Shown here: positions 15,756-25,936 of the stretch, in pieces | Position numbering within the stretch: the stretch's first letter is position 1 | Layout: every line of letters starts with the position of its first letter | Source of the DNA: Candidatus Rokuibacteriota bacterium | GTDB taxonomy: Bacteria; Methylomirabilota; Methylomirabilia; Rokubacteriales; CSP1-6 | Direction of reading: 5' to 3' | Assembly (NCBI GenBank): GCA_003221695.1 | Contig: QHSX01000053.1 | Coordinates: 1-64,000, forward strand | Length of the DNA: 64,000 nt | Position numbers and translations under genes: made by a program | The notes under the pieces: generated by a model | Seen by the model: only the letters and a program-made list of their open reading frames with translations | Database searches by the model: none | What the model was told of the DNA's origin: nothing

Positions 15756-17617
15756 ACCCTCCCGGGGTCCAGCGTCGGCTCGCCGCGATCCTCAGCGCCG
15801 ATGTCAAGGGCTACAGTCGCCTCATGGGCGAAGATGAGATCACGACCGTCCGCACACTGACGGCCTACCGCGAGGTGATGTCGGCCCTCATCCGCGAGCA
15901 CCGCGGCCGTGTGGTGGATGCCCCGGGAGATAACCTGCTGGCCGAGTTTGCCAGCGTCGTGGATGCGGTGGAGTGCGCGGTCGAGCTCCAGCGAGAATTC
16001 AAATCACGGAACGCCGAGCTACCGACGCCGCGCCGGCTGGAGTTTCGCATCGGCATCAACCTCGGCGACGTGATCGTGGAGGGCGAGCGGATCTACGGGG
16101 ACGGCGTGAACATCGCGGCGCGCGTCGAGGGCCTTGCCGAGCCCGGCGGCATCTCGATCTCCGGCACTGTCTATGACCAGGTCAAGAACAAGCTCGCGCT
16201 CGCGTACGAGCCGCTGGGCGAGCACGCCGTCAAGAACATCCGGGAGCCTGTCCGGGTCTATCGGGTCCGGCCCGAGCCCCAACCCCCTGGTACGCGTCCG
16301 GAAGTCGGCAAGGCCGCTGGGCGGCGCTCGTGGCGTCGGGCGACGTTGCTTCTGGGCGTCGTGCTCCTGGTCGTCGCGGCAGGCGTGGCGGTCTGGAGCC
16401 TCTCCCTCCGGTCGCGTTCTCCCGGAGCTGGGGTGACCGACAAGCCCTCCGTCGCCGTGCTCCCCTTCGAAAACATGAGCGGCGACGCGGGGCAAGAATA
16501 CTTCAGCGACGGGATCACCGAGGACCTCATCACCGGCCTCTCCAAGCTCTCGGGGCTGTTCGTGATCGCGCGCAACTCCGTCTTCGCGTACAAGGGTAAG
16601 ACGCTCCAGCCCGCTCAGGTGAGCCGCGAGCTGGGCGTGCGCTACGTCCTGGAGGGCAGCGTTCGCAAGGCCGGCAACCGCGTGCGGATCACCGCGCAGC
16701 TCGTGGACGCCAGCACGGGGTACCACGTGTGGGCGGAGCGTTATGACCGGGATCTGAAGGACGTCTTTGCCCTGCAGGACGAGGTGACCCAGAAGATCGT
16801 CGGGGTCCTCGCGGTGAAGCTCACCGTTCCGGAGAAAGACCGTCTCGGGAGAGCGCCCACCCGGAACCTCGAGGCCTACGACGCTGTCTTGCGCGGCCTG
16901 GAGTACCACCGGCGCACCACGAAAGAGGCGAATGCCGAGGCGCGAAAGATGTACGCGCGAGCCGTGGAGCTGGACCCGGGGTACGCCATGGCGTACGCCG
17001 CGCTCGGGTGGACCCACTTGCAGGCGTGGCAGTTTCAGTGGAGCCGAGACCCCGAGACGCTGCAGCGGGCCTTCGAGCTGGCCCAACAGGCCATTGCCCT
17101 CGATGACTCGCTGGCGGGCCCTCATGGCCTGTTGGCCCAGGTCTATCTCTGGAAGAAAGAGCACCAGCGGGCGATCGCCCAGGCGGAGCGGGCCGTCCTT
17201 CTGGCCCCCAACGATGCTGACGGCTACGAGACCCTGGCGGAAGTCCTCGCGTGGTCCGAGCGAGCGGACGAGGCCATCGGATACATCAAGCAGGCGATGC
17301 GACTCAATCCCCAGTATCCCTTCTTCTATCTGTGGACGCTGGGTCACGCCTATTACCTGACCGAGCGGAGTGACGAAGCGATCGCGACCCTCAAGAAGCT
17401 GCTCGAGCGGAATCCTAATTTCGTGGCCGCCCACGCCTTCCTCGCTGTCCTCTACGGCGAGCGGGGCCTCGAGCACGAGGCGCGATCCGAGGCGGCGGCT
17501 GCCGCGAGGCTCAACCCGCAGGCCTCACTGGAGAGCCTGAGGCAGCTCGTGCCCTACAAGAATGAGAGGGACCTCGAGCGGTTCCTGGCCGCGATGCGAA
17601 AGTGGGGGCTGAAATGA
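15752..17617 (+). CDS. Class III adenylate/guanylate cyclase with membrane segment, TolB-like domain and TPR repeats
   Basis: 621 residues starting at a GTG that overlaps the previous stop. Domains: class III cyclase catalytic domain (residues about 8-165; metal-binding Asp in ILSADVKGYSRLM, GDNLLAEF, then GDGVNIAARVEGLAEPGG), one transmembrane helix (about 192-212, LLLGVVLLVVAAGVAVWSL), a TolB/FlgO-like region (SVAVLPFENMSGDAGQEYFS to about 350), then four to five tetratricopeptide repeats to the C-terminus. It makes cAMP or cGMP and probably responds through the TPR part. Proteins of this layout are abundant in soil bacteria. Coupling to the molybdopterin oxidase is unexplained. Confidence 0.9.
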   Translation: MNPPGVQRRLAAILSADVKGYSRLMGEDEITTVRTLTAYREVMSALIREHRGRVVDAPGDNLLAEFASVVDAVECAVELQREFKSRNAELPTPRRLEFRIGINLGDVIVEGERIYGDGVNIAARVEGLAEPGGISISGTVYDQVKNKLALAYEPLGEHAVKNIREPVRVYRVRPEPQPPGTRPEVGKAAGRRSWRRATLLLGVVLLVVAAGVAVWSLSLRSRSPGAGVTDKPSVAVLPFENMSGDAGQEYFSDGITEDLITGLSKLSGLFVIARNSVFAYKGKTLQPAQVSRELGVRYVLEGSVRKAGNRVRITAQLVDASTGYHVWAERYDRDLKDVFALQDEVTQKIVGVLAVKLTVPEKDRLGRAPTRNLEAYDAVLRGLEYHRRTTKEANAEARKMYARAVELDPGYAMAYAALGWTHLQAWQFQWSRDPETLQRAFELAQQAIALDDSLAGPHGLLAQVYLWKKEHQRAIAQAERAVLLAPNDADGYETLAEVLAWSERADEAIGYIKQAMRLNPQYPFFYLWTLGHAYYLTERSDEAIATLKKLLERNPNFVAAHAFLAVLYGERGLEHEARSEAAAAARLNPQASLESLRQLVPYKNERDLERFLAAMRKWGLK

Positions 17618-17618
17618 G

Positions 17619-18302
17619 TCAGAGAGTTCGGCCGGAGCTGAGTGCGGGTTCGCGGCGGAAGGCGAACTTGTAGTAAGTGATCCAGGCGGTGATCAACGGC
17701 GTGCCGACGACGATCGGCCAGAGCCAGCGGACCGTGGTCGGCAGGAACGTGAAGTTCACCACGGAGAAGGCCGTGACGGTAGCGATGTAGGAGCCGAGCA
17801 TCCCTTGCATGTGAGCGAACCACCACGCGTTGCGATCGGCGGGCGGCCACCCGAACCTCCAGAAGTCGAGCCCCGCGAGAATGATCCCAAAGACGCCGAA
17901 GACCACCGGGACGACGCCGACGCGCTCCCAGGCGGGGCTCGGCCGCACGATGCCCAAAATGGTCATCCCCGCGCTCGCCGCCAACATCACGACTGCCGCG
18001 GTCCAGTCGAGTGACAGCGCGCCCTGCCCTTCCCGCGGGCGCTTGCGGAAGAGCGCCCGGTAACCGTAAAAGGCCGAGTAGAAGCTAAACACGGCGAGGA
18101 GGGCGAGAAAAACCACGGGGCGCCAGGCGGCGAGGATGACCGCCGTCACCGCGACGACCGCCATCGCCCAGAAGTAGACCTGGCCCCAGCGACGGTGGGT
18201 CCCGCCGCCCTTCGCCGTGAGCATCGGAATCGGCGCGACGACGAGCGCGAGCGTGCCGGCCGCGACGTGGACGAGACGGATGGCGGCGATCATGGACTCC
18301 AT
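17619..18302 (-). CDS. Integral membrane protein, DUF2306-like
   Basis: 227 residues with about six hydrophobic helices. The N-terminus (IAAIRLVHVAAGTLALVVAP, then KGGGTHRRWGQVYFWAM) resembles the DUF2306 family of unknown function, including the conserved histidines and HRRWG loop. ATG at 18302 follows GGAG with proper spacing. Its stop faces the end of the cyclase gene, so the two genes converge within 2 bases. Function not known. Confidence 0.65.
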   Translation of the reverse strand: MESMIAAIRLVHVAAGTLALVVAPIPMLTAKGGGTHRRWGQVYFWAMAVVAVTAVILAAWRPVVFLALLAVFSFYSAFYGYRALFRKRPREGQGALSLDWTAAVVMLAASAGMTILGIVRPSPAWERVGVVPVVFGVFGIILAGLDFWRFGWPPADRNAWWFAHMQGMLGSYIATVTAFSVVNFTFLPTTVRWLWPIVVGTPLITAWITYYKFAFRREPALSSGRTL

Positions 18303-18434
18303 GGTGACTCCTACCTGCGCCCCGTGCGACGCGCGGTGCGCGCGCCGAGTCGCTTGAGCGTGACGAGGGTTTCTTCACCAGCGCCCCGAGGATTGCGAAT
18401 CGGCTCGTGTTCGCCCGCTGCGCACACGCGGCGG

Positions 18435-19076
18435 TCAGTCGTCCTCCTCCAGCACGAACAGCTCGCCCTGACGCCACACCCCGGCGAACGAGCGCCGGTG
18501 GATCGGGCACGGCCCGTGGCGGTCGAGCGCGGCGAGGTGCTCGGGCGTCGCGTAGCCCTTGTGGCGGGCGAAGCCGTACGCGGGGAAGTCGCGATCGGCC
18601 TCGAGCATGATCCGGTCGCGCGTGACCTTCGCAACGATCGAGGCCGCCGCCACGCTCGCGCAGCGCCGGTCGCCGGCGACGAGGTTCCGCTGCGGGCAGG
18701 GGAGGGCGGGGAGGTTCACGAAGTCGGTGATGATCAGCTCCGGCATGACGGCGAGCCTCGCGAGCGCCTCCGCCATGGCCCGGCGGGTGGCCTGGAGGAT
18801 GTTGATCCGGTCGATCGTCTCGTGGTCGACGACGCCCACGCCGACGCTCACGGCGCGCTCCTGGATCAGCTGGAATAGCCTTTCGCGCTCGGCCGGTAGG
18901 AGGAGCTTCGAGTCGGCGACCCCCTTGATGCGCCGGTCGGAGGCGATGACGACCGCGGCGGCGACCACCGGCCCGGCGAGCGGCCCGCGCCCGGCCTCGT
19001 CGACGCCCGCGACCAGGGTGACACCGGTCCGCCAGGCCCGGGCTTCGTAGCGGTACGGCGCCGAGAACGGCGTCAC
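18435..19076 (-). CDS. rnhB: Ribonuclease HII
   Basis: 213 residues; removes ribonucleotides from DNA and RNA-DNA hybrids. Catalytic motifs: VDEAGRGPLAGPVVAAAV (first Asp and Glu), ITDFVNLP region with the third acid, and ASIVAKVTRD with the final Asp, followed by GYATPEHLAAL. Start is GTG at 19076, 18 bases after the rplS stop. Standard position at the end of an rpsP-rimM-trmD-rplS cluster. Confidence 0.95.
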   Translation of the reverse strand: MTPFSAPYRYEARAWRTGVTLVAGVDEAGRGPLAGPVVAAAVVIASDRRIKGVADSKLLLPAERERLFQLIQERAVSVGVGVVDHETIDRINILQATRRAMAEALARLAVMPELIITDFVNLPALPCPQRNLVAGDRRCASVAAASIVAKVTRDRIMLEADRDFPAYGFARHKGYATPEHLAALDRHGPCPIHRRSFAGVWRQGELFVLEEDD

Positions 19077-19093
19077 GCCGGTGGGGTGGGGGC

Positions 19094-19468
19094 CTACGTG
19101 TCTTCGGTCGTGGTGGGGATCACGACGGCGCGCTTCTCCTTGAGCCTCGCCGCTTTGCCCGCGAGCCCGCGCAGATAATAGAGCTTCGAGCGCCGCACCC
19201 GGCTCCGCCGCACGACCTCGACACGCTCGATGCGCGGGGAGTGCAGCGGGAACGTGCGCTCGACCCCGACACCGTAGGAGATGCGCCGGACCGTGAACGA
19301 CGCGCGAGCGCCCTCGCCGCGCCGCCGGATGACGATGCCCTCGAAGAGCTGCGTGCGCTCCTTCTCCCCCTCGACGACCTTGACGAGCACGCGGACCGTG
19401 TCGCCCGGCCCGAATCCCTCCCGGTCCTTCTTGATCTGCCCGGCCTCGACCAAGCGAATCGCATCCAT
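19094..19468 (-). CDS. rplS: 50S ribosomal protein L19
   Basis: 124 residues. The start at 19468 ([15 protein letters not shown]) matches the L19 N-terminus; motifs [56 protein letters not shown] and [19 protein letters not shown] are diagnostic. Located between trmD and rnhB. L19 sits at the 30S-50S interface. Confidence 0.97.
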   Translation of the reverse strand: MDAIRLVEAGQIKKDREGFGPGDTVRVLVKVVEGEKERTQLFEGIVIRRRGEGARASFTVRRISYGVGVERTFPLHSPRIERVEVVRRSRVRRSKLYYLRGLAGKAARLKEKRAVVIPTTTEDT

Positions 19469-19484
19469 GACCTCGTCCCTTTCC

Positions 19485-20240
19485 CTAGGGTGCGGAGGCG
19501 TCGATCTGCTCCGGCGTCTCCCCACGCTCGAATCGTTCGACGAGCCGCCGCTCGTCGGATGTCAAATCCGCGTCCTTCAAGAGGTCCGGCCGGGCCCGCC
19601 ACGTGACCCAGAGCGCCTGCACCCGCCGCCACCGCGCGACCCGCGTGTGATCCCCGGAGCGGAGCACCGCCGGGACGCGCGCGCCACGGAACTCCTCGGG
19701 CCGTGTGTACTGCGGCGGCTCGAGCAAGCCGCTCGCGAACGACTCGCGCTCTGTCGCCCCCTCGGCGCCGAGCACCCCGGGGAGGAGCCGCGCGACCGCG
19801 TCGGTCACCACCAGCGCCGGCAGCTCGCCGCCCGTCAGCACGTAGTCGCCGATCGAGATGAGGTCGTCGGCGAGCCGCTCACTCACCCGGGCGTCGACGC
19901 CCTCGTACCGCCCCGCAAGGAGGATCAGGTGCGTCTCGCGCGCCAGCTCCGCCGCGACCGCCTGCGTGAACGTCCGGCCCCGCGGGTCCATCAGGATGAC
20001 GCGCGCGCCCGGTGTGGAGAGCGCGTCCACCGCGGCGAACAGCGGCTCGGGCTTGAGCACCATGCCGCCGCCGCCGCCGAACTGGTAGTCGTCGGTGATC
20101 CGGTGCTTGCCCCCGGCGTAGTCTCGGAGATTCACCACCCGGATGTCAACGAGCCCGCGCGCCCGCGCGCGACCGAGCATCGACGCGTCGAGCACCGGCT
20201 CGACCATGCCAGGGAACAGCGTCACGACGTCGATCCGCAT
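19485..20240 (-). CDS. trmD: tRNA (guanine-N1)-methyltransferase TrmD
   Basis: 251 residues; methylates G37 of tRNAs using SAM through a trefoil-knot fold. Motifs: [17 protein letters not shown] start, [32 protein letters not shown], and the knot segment [27 protein letters not shown]. Part of rpsP-rimM-trmD-rplS with short spacers. Confidence 0.97.
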   Translation of the reverse strand: MRIDVVTLFPGMVEPVLDASMLGRARARGLVDIRVVNLRDYAGGKHRITDDYQFGGGGGMVLKPEPLFAAVDALSTPGARVILMDPRGRTFTQAVAAELARETHLILLAGRYEGVDARVSERLADDLISIGDYVLTGGELPALVVTDAVARLLPGVLGAEGATERESFASGLLEPPQYTRPEEFRGARVPAVLRSGDHTRVARWRRVQALWVTWRARPDLLKDADLTSDERRLVERFERGETPEQIDASAP

Positions 20241-20247
20241 CCCGCGC

Positions 20248-20766
20248 CTACAGATCGAGCAGCCCCGCGGGCGGGCGGATCACCACCCGGCGCGCCGCGA
20301 GATCGACCTCGCTCACGATCTCCGGGACCGCCGGGATCAGATGCTCCCGCGTGTCGTCCCGCACGATCCACAGGTCCTGCGCCGGCGACCGCTCGATGCC
20401 GGTCACCCGCCCGACCTCCCGCCCGTCCTCCGTGAGCACGCGGCAGCCCTCGAGCTGCCAGGGATAGAAGCGTCCCGGCCCGAGCGGCAGCGCCTCGTCC
20501 TCCGGCAGCGCCACGAGGCGTCCCACGAGCGCGGCCGCCGCCTCGGCGGAGGCGCACCCCTCGAGCGTCATCACGATCGCCGCGCCCTGCCGCCGCGTGC
20601 CGGTGATGCGGTACCGCTCGCGCCGGTCGTGCGCCGCGTCCCACAGCACACACTCCCGCACCCGCCCGAACCGCTCCGGGTCGTCCGTCATCGGCGTCAC
20701 ACGAACCTGGCCCGAGAGCCCGTGGGTCCGGGCGATGGCGCCGATCACGACGAGGCGGTCCTTCAC
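20248..20766 (-). CDS. rimM: 16S rRNA processing/30S maturation protein RimM
   Basis: 172 residues, two domains: N-terminal RimM domain ([18 protein letters not shown]) and a PRC-barrel ([20 protein letters not shown], then [20 protein letters not shown]). GTG start overlaps the rpsP stop as GTGA. Assists maturation of the 30S head through ribosomal protein S19. No KH-domain gene lies between rpsP and rimM, unlike in many other phyla. Confidence 0.95.
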   Translation of the reverse strand: MKDRLVVIGAIARTHGLSGQVRVTPMTDDPERFGRVRECVLWDAAHDRRERYRITGTRRQGAAIVMTLEGCASAEAAAALVGRLVALPEDEALPLGPGRFYPWQLEGCRVLTEDGREVGRVTGIERSPAQDLWIVRDDTREHLIPAVPEIVSEVDLAARRVVIRPPAGLLDL

Positions 20767-21005
20767 TCGGCCTTCACGTTCGCCAGGAGCCGTCGCACGG
20801 TGTTCGACGGCTGGGCACCCTTGGCGATCCAGGCCTGGACTTTCGCGCGGTCGATCTTCACGGTCGGCGGCTTGGTCAACGGGTTGTAGTGTCCGAGGAT
20901 CTCGAGGAACCGCCCGTCACGCGGCGCGCGCGTGTCCGCGACGACCACCCGGTAGGTCGGCCGCTTGTTCGTTCCGGTGCGTCTCAGTCGAATCGAAACC
21001 GACAC
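20763..21005 (-). CDS. rpsP: 30S ribosomal protein S16
   Basis: 80 residues, the normal length. [20 protein letters not shown] opening, [20 protein letters not shown] middle and [17 protein letters not shown] near the end are diagnostic. GTG start at 21005, 5 bases after the ffh stop. Confidence 0.97.
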   Translation of the reverse strand: MSVSIRLRRTGTNKRPTYRVVVADTRAPRDGRFLEILGHYNPLTKPPTVKIDRAKVQAWIAKGAQPSNTVRRLLANVKAE

Positions 21006-21009
21006 GTCG

Positions 21010-22338
<1,329 letters not shown>

Positions 22339-22489
22339 GGAATTCCCAACTTTACGGAATCACTTACACAATAGCAACCAGAAGGGATCGCGCAAGCAAC
22401 GAAGCCGAGCGAAGTTCCCCCGGCAGTCCCGGCCGTGCCCCCCGAAGGATGTGCGGCGAGTCCTACGAATCGAGTATACTTTCGCGGAG

Positions 22490-22942
22490 ATGAAGACGTG
22501 GGGTGCAGGCATCCTTCTGGTATTCGCGACTCTGGTCGCGTTTACACCTGCGGCGGCCCAGGTGAAACCTGCCCCGGTGAAGCCTAAAATTGTGACCACC
22601 CAAGCGACACCGCCACCTTGCTCTCCCGGCAGCCTAGATTTCAGCTGTTTCCCCGCTCCCCACCCGGCGATGCCGTGGGCCTTCTTCAACCCCAACGTTG
22701 GTGCGTGGGACTACGGCGCCGTCGTCCAGTACATTCCAGTCCCGTCGCAGCAGGTTGTGATCCAAGTCCCGGTCCTGGACACCGTGTCGCCTGAGACGCG
22801 CGCGCAGACGGTCGAAATCCCCGGCTACTACATCGCCGAGACCACGACCGGCTACTGGTATCCAGAGCGCTGGGGGCTCCAGCAGCCCAACGTCGGCGTC
22901 TACCAGTGGGTGAAGCTCCCCGCCGAGTTCCGCAGGAAGTAG
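22490..22942 (+). CDS. Secreted protein of unknown function
   Basis: 150 residues with a clear Sec signal peptide (residues 1-24, ending PAAAQ), a Pro-rich linker, then an uncharacterised domain rich in aromatic residues (MPWAFFNPNVGAWDYGAVVQ, PGYYIAETTTGYWYPERWGL). Two cysteines (CSPGSLDFSC) could form a disulfide. I do not recognise a family. TATACT lies at 22475-22480, ending 9 bases before the ATG, with GGAG touching the ATG, so the leader is very short. The preceding 150 bp separates it from the divergent ffh. Confidence 0.7.
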   Translation: MKTWGAGILLVFATLVAFTPAAAQVKPAPVKPKIVTTQATPPPCSPGSLDFSCFPAPHPAMPWAFFNPNVGAWDYGAVVQYIPVPSQQVVIQVPVLDTVSPETRAQTVEIPGYYIAETTTGYWYPERWGLQQPNVGVYQWVKLPAEFRRK

Positions 22943-22943
22943 G

Positions 22944-23522
22944 CTAGGGAAGCAGGTCGGCGACGGCGATCCGAGCCGTCGGGGCGCCGAGGGGCGAGAC
23001 GGTTGTGCCGGGTTTCAGCACCCGCACGCTCTTGTACTTCCAGCCGTAGCGCGCTGACGCGGAGCTGACCGGCTGACGGTAGACCTCGAGGGCACGGCCC
23101 ACGAGGTTGACGATCCAGTAGTCCTCGATGCCCGCCCGCGCGTAGAGCCCACCCTTTCGCCGTCGATCGAAGGCGAGGCTCGCCTGCGCGACTTCGACAA
23201 CGAGCACCGGACGCGAGGGATGCTCGGCCAGATAGTCGCGCGGCGCGCCGCGCACGACGGTGACATCGGGCTCGGGCTCCGAGTCGTCGTCGAGGGCGAC
23301 AGGTTCCAGTGCCCGGACCCACCACCCGGCCCCGAACGCGCCGCGCAGCGCCTCGACCACGAGCGCAGTCGCAGTCACGTGCGGCGTGTGCCGCGGCTCG
23401 CGGACGACCATCTGGCCGTCCACCAGCTCGATTGGCTCGTCCTCGTGGAGGACACCGAGCTCGACGAGTCGGTCGTACTCTTTGCGAGTCCAACGCCGCG
23501 TCCGGATCGGAAGCATGCTCAT
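22944..23522 (-). CDS. Uma2 family (DUF820) PD-(D/E)XK endonuclease-like protein
   Basis: 192 residues. Pattern typical of Uma2/DUF820: TRKEYDRLVELGVL, IELVDGQMVVRE, DSEPEPDVTVVRG (catalytic Asp), PVLVVEVAQASLAFDRRRKG (Glu and basic residue) and YARAGIEDYWIVNLVGRALEV. These proteins are common in cyanobacteria, chloroflexi and soil bacteria, often near mobile DNA, and their role is not known. It converges with the secreted protein gene, one base apart. Confidence 0.88.
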   Translation of the reverse strand: MSMLPIRTRRWTRKEYDRLVELGVLHEDEPIELVDGQMVVREPRHTPHVTATALVVEALRGAFGAGWWVRALEPVALDDDSEPEPDVTVVRGAPRDYLAEHPSRPVLVVEVAQASLAFDRRRKGGLYARAGIEDYWIVNLVGRALEVYRQPVSSASARYGWKYKSVRVLKPGTTVSPLGAPTARIAVADLLP

Positions 23523-23524
23523 GG

Positions 23525-23863
23525 TCAGTACGCCGGCGGCGCGTAGACGGTGACGAAGAAGAGCGGCGCCGCGCCGGGATTCCTGACGTGGTGGCGCGTG
23601 CCCGCCGGGATCATCACGAGCGCTCCCGGCCCCGCCTTGTGCTCCGCATCGCCGAGCCGCACGATCGCCTCGCCCTCCACAACGTACACGATCTGGTCGG
23701 CGTCGTGCACCTCGGGCGGCCCCGCGTCAGCCCCGGGCGCCACGGTCATCACGGCCGTCTGGCTCCGCGCCGTCTCCTGCAGGACGCGGAAGAACTGCCC
23801 GCGGTGGGCGAAGACGTCGACGACGCTCGCCGGCTCGTGCTCAGCGCGCCGTGGCGGCATCAC
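23525..23863 (-). CDS. Small cupin-domain protein
   Basis: 112 residues, single cupin beta barrel. Motif 1 is seen as PPEVHDADQIVYVVEGEAIV with His and Glu metal ligands, motif 2 as PAGTRHHVRN with the last His. The start is GTG at 23863 or ATG at 23860; either overlaps rpe by about 20 bases. Substrate unknown; single-cupin proteins range from mannose isomerase-like to small dioxygenases. Sits at the end of the rsmB-rpe run, before the Uma2 gene. Confidence 0.85.
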   Translation of the reverse strand: MMPPRRAEHEPASVVDVFAHRGQFFRVLQETARSQTAVMTVAPGADAGPPEVHDADQIVYVVEGEAIVRLGDAEHKAGPGALVMIPAGTRHHVRNPGAAPLFFVTVYAPPAY

Positions 23864-24500
23864 GGATCGCCCGTACGGCCGCCGCCGGATCGGCGGCGCC
23901 GAAGATCGCCGAGCCCGCGACGAGCGTGGACGCGCCGTCGTTCGCGAGCGCCTTCGCGAGGTCGGCCTTCACGCCGCCGTCCACCGAAACATCGACGCGT
24001 CGGTGTCGGTCGCCGAGGAGCGCGCGGATGTCGCGGATCTTCCGGTGGGTGCTCGGGATGAACGCCTGCCCTCCGAAGCCGGGGTTGACCGACATCACGA
24101 GGACGAGGTCCAGATCGTCGAGGACGTACTCGAGGGCGTCTGGCGGCGTCGACGGGTTCAGCGCCACGCCGCCCCGCGCGCCGAGCTCGCGGATCTGGGC
24201 AAGGGTGCGCTGCAGGTGCGGGCAGGCCTCCGCGTGCACCGTGACCATGTCGGCCCCCGCGGCCACGAACTCCGGGATGTAGCGCTCGGGCTCCACGATC
24301 ATCAGGTGCACGTCGAGCGGCAGCCGCGTGCGCTTCCGGATCGCCGCGACGACGACGGGGCCGATCGTGATGTTGGGCACGAAGCGGCCGTCCATGACGT
24401 CCACGTGGAGCTGGTCGGCGCCACCGGCCTCGACCCGCGCGATGTCGTGGCCGAGGGCGGCGAAGTCGGCGGAGAGGATCGAGGGCGCGATCTTGATCAC
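23841..24500 (-). CDS. rpe: Ribulose-phosphate 3-epimerase
   Basis: 219 residues, TIM barrel. KIAPSILSADFAALGHDI start, LHVDVMDGRFVPNITIG (metal His and Asp), LDVHLMIVEPERYI, LVMSVNPGFGGQAFI, and VDGGVKADLAK with VAGSAIFG phosphate-binding end. GTG at 24500 overlaps the rsmB stop as GTGA; the frame upstream belongs to rsmB sequence and is not used. Pentose phosphate/Calvin cycle interconversion of ribulose-5-P and xylulose-5-P. Confidence 0.96.
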   Translation of the reverse strand: MIKIAPSILSADFAALGHDIARVEAGGADQLHVDVMDGRFVPNITIGPVVVAAIRKRTRLPLDVHLMIVEPERYIPEFVAAGADMVTVHAEACPHLQRTLAQIRELGARGGVALNPSTPPDALEYVLDDLDLVLVMSVNPGFGGQAFIPSTHRKIRDIRALLGDRHRRVDVSVDGGVKADLAKALANDGASTLVAGSAIFGAADPAAAVRAIRDAATAR

Positions 24501-25936
24501 GGTGCTGTTATACCCCGAGTGAGCGACCGGCGGAAGCGGACCGCCGTGAACCCGTCGGTGCCGTGGTGGTGGGGCAGGCAGCGGAGCGTGCCGTCCGGGT
24601 CGAGGGGAAGGGGAAACTCTCCGGGCGGGTCCGGGCGGAACTCGGGGTGTGCCGCCAGGAACCCGCGCGCGACGTCGTCGTTCTCCTCGGGCTCGAGCGA
24701 GCAGGTCGCGTAGACGAGCCGGCCGCCCGGCTTCACCAGCGCCGCCGCGGCCTCGAGGATCCGCGCCTGGCGCTCGGCGTTTAGGGCGAGGTCGGTCGCG
24801 CCTCGCCGCCACTTTGCGTCGGGATTGCGCCGGAGGACCCCGAGGTTGGAGCAGGGCGCGTCGACGAGAACGCCGTCGCAGGCGCCGCCAAAGCGGGGAA
24901 CCTGCGTCTCGACCGCGCCCTCGACGGGCTCGATGCTCGCGAGCCCGAGCCGCGCCGCCGCCTCACGCACGCGCGCGAGGCGCGCGGGCTCTCGGTCGAA
25001 GGCGAGCACGCGGCCACGGTCCGCCATGAGCTCGGCGAGGTGCGTGGTCTTGGTCCCGGGCGCGGCGCAGACGTCGGCGATCGTCTCAGCGGGGCGCGGC
25101 TCGAGGAGTCGCCCGACGAGCATCGACGCCTCGTCCTGGACGACGAAGCTCCCGTCGGCGAAGGCTCCCCAGCTCCCCGGGGCGCCGCCGGGTTCGACCA
25201 CGAGCCCCTCGGGCGCCCACCGGGCGGGCCGCCAAGCGAGGCCCTCCTCCGTGGTGAGGCGCGCGGCGAGCGCATCGCGCGAGCCGCGCAGGGCGTTCGC
25301 GCGGAGCGTGAGCGGCGGGCGCTCGTTCATGGCTCGCATCAGGGTCTCGGCGTCCTGCCAGCCGAACCGCAGCACCCAGCGCTCGGCGATCCAGGTCGGG
25401 AACGAGCAGCGTGTCGCGAGCGCGTCGAGGGGATCGCGGGCCGGTCGCGGCTCGCGCTCGCGGACCCCGCGCCGCGCGAAGGCGCGGAGGACGGCGTTGA
25501 CGAACGCCCTGACGCCGGGCGTCCCCGGTGCCAGGGCGACCGCATCGTTCACGACGGCGAACGACGGGACGCGGTCGAGGAACGCGATCTGGTACGCCGC
25601 CATCCGGAGCAGCACGCGGACGCGCGCGTCGAGCGACTCGAGGCGGCGCCGCGAGTGCGGGCCGAGGATCCAGTCGAGGTAGCGCTGCCAGCGGAGTGTG
25701 CCGTAGACGAGCTCCATCGCGAGCGCGACGTCGCGCGGCGAGAGCTGCAGGGTCGTGAGCGCCCGGTCGAGCAGCACGTCCGGGTACGCGGCGACGGCCT
25801 CGACGCGCTCCAACACGTGGGCTGCGACCTCGCGTGCTGGTGAGGGACGTGTCGGCGGGGGGCGGGAGGGGTTCCTCCGCTCGGAACCCCACTCGCTCGG
25901 GACCCCTCCCGCCCCCCGCCTCTTCGCGCGTGTCAC
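24497..25936 (-). CDS. rsmB: 16S rRNA (cytosine-967-C5)-methyltransferase RsmB (Sun)
   Basis: 479 residues. N-terminal NusB-like RNA-binding domain (AREVAAHVLERVEAVAAYPD to FVNAVLRAFARRG), then a SAM-dependent methyltransferase: DVCAAPGTKTTHLAELM, DAPCSNLGVLRRNPD with the catalytic PC motif, and YATCSLEPEEND with the second Cys. GTG start at 25936 overlaps the fmt stop. Residues about 6-28 are encoded by a long perfect hairpin (25854-25920) and are absent from the family, so the native start may have been nearer the NusB domain. Confidence 0.95.
   Translation of the reverse strand: MTRAKRRGAGGVPSEWGSERRNPSRPPPTRPSPAREVAAHVLERVEAVAAYPDVLLDRALTTLQLSPRDVALAMELVYGTLRWQRYLDWILGPHSRRRLESLDARVRVLLRMAAYQIAFLDRVPSFAVVNDAVALAPGTPGVRAFVNAVLRAFARRGVREREPRPARDPLDALATRCSFPTWIAERWVLRFGWQDAETLMRAMNERPPLTLRANALRGSRDALAARLTTEEGLAWRPARWAPEGLVVEPGGAPGSWGAFADGSFVVQDEASMLVGRLLEPRPAETIADVCAAPGTKTTHLAELMADRGRVLAFDREPARLARVREAAARLGLASIEPVEGAVETQVPRFGGACDGVLVDAPCSNLGVLRRNPDAKWRRGATDLALNAERQARILEAAAALVKPGGRLVYATCSLEPEENDDVARGFLAAHPEFRPDPPGEFPLPLDPDGTLRCLPHHHGTDGFTAVRFRRSLTRGITAP
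25854..25920 (-). repeat. R2 hairpin (copy C), inside the 5' end of rsmB
   Basis: Inverted repeat with 22-base arms (25854-25875 and 25899-25920), 21 of 22 pairing, around a 23-base loop. The loop read on the minus strand, GAGCGAGTGGGGTTCCGAGC, closely resembles the loop of the hairpin in rsmE. It is translated in frame. No T-tract follows, so it does not look like an ordinary terminator. Confidence 0.8.

Noticed and set aside
25854-25920. R2 hairpins as classical Rho-independent terminators
   Set aside because: No T-tract follows on either strand, and two of the three are inside translated sequence.
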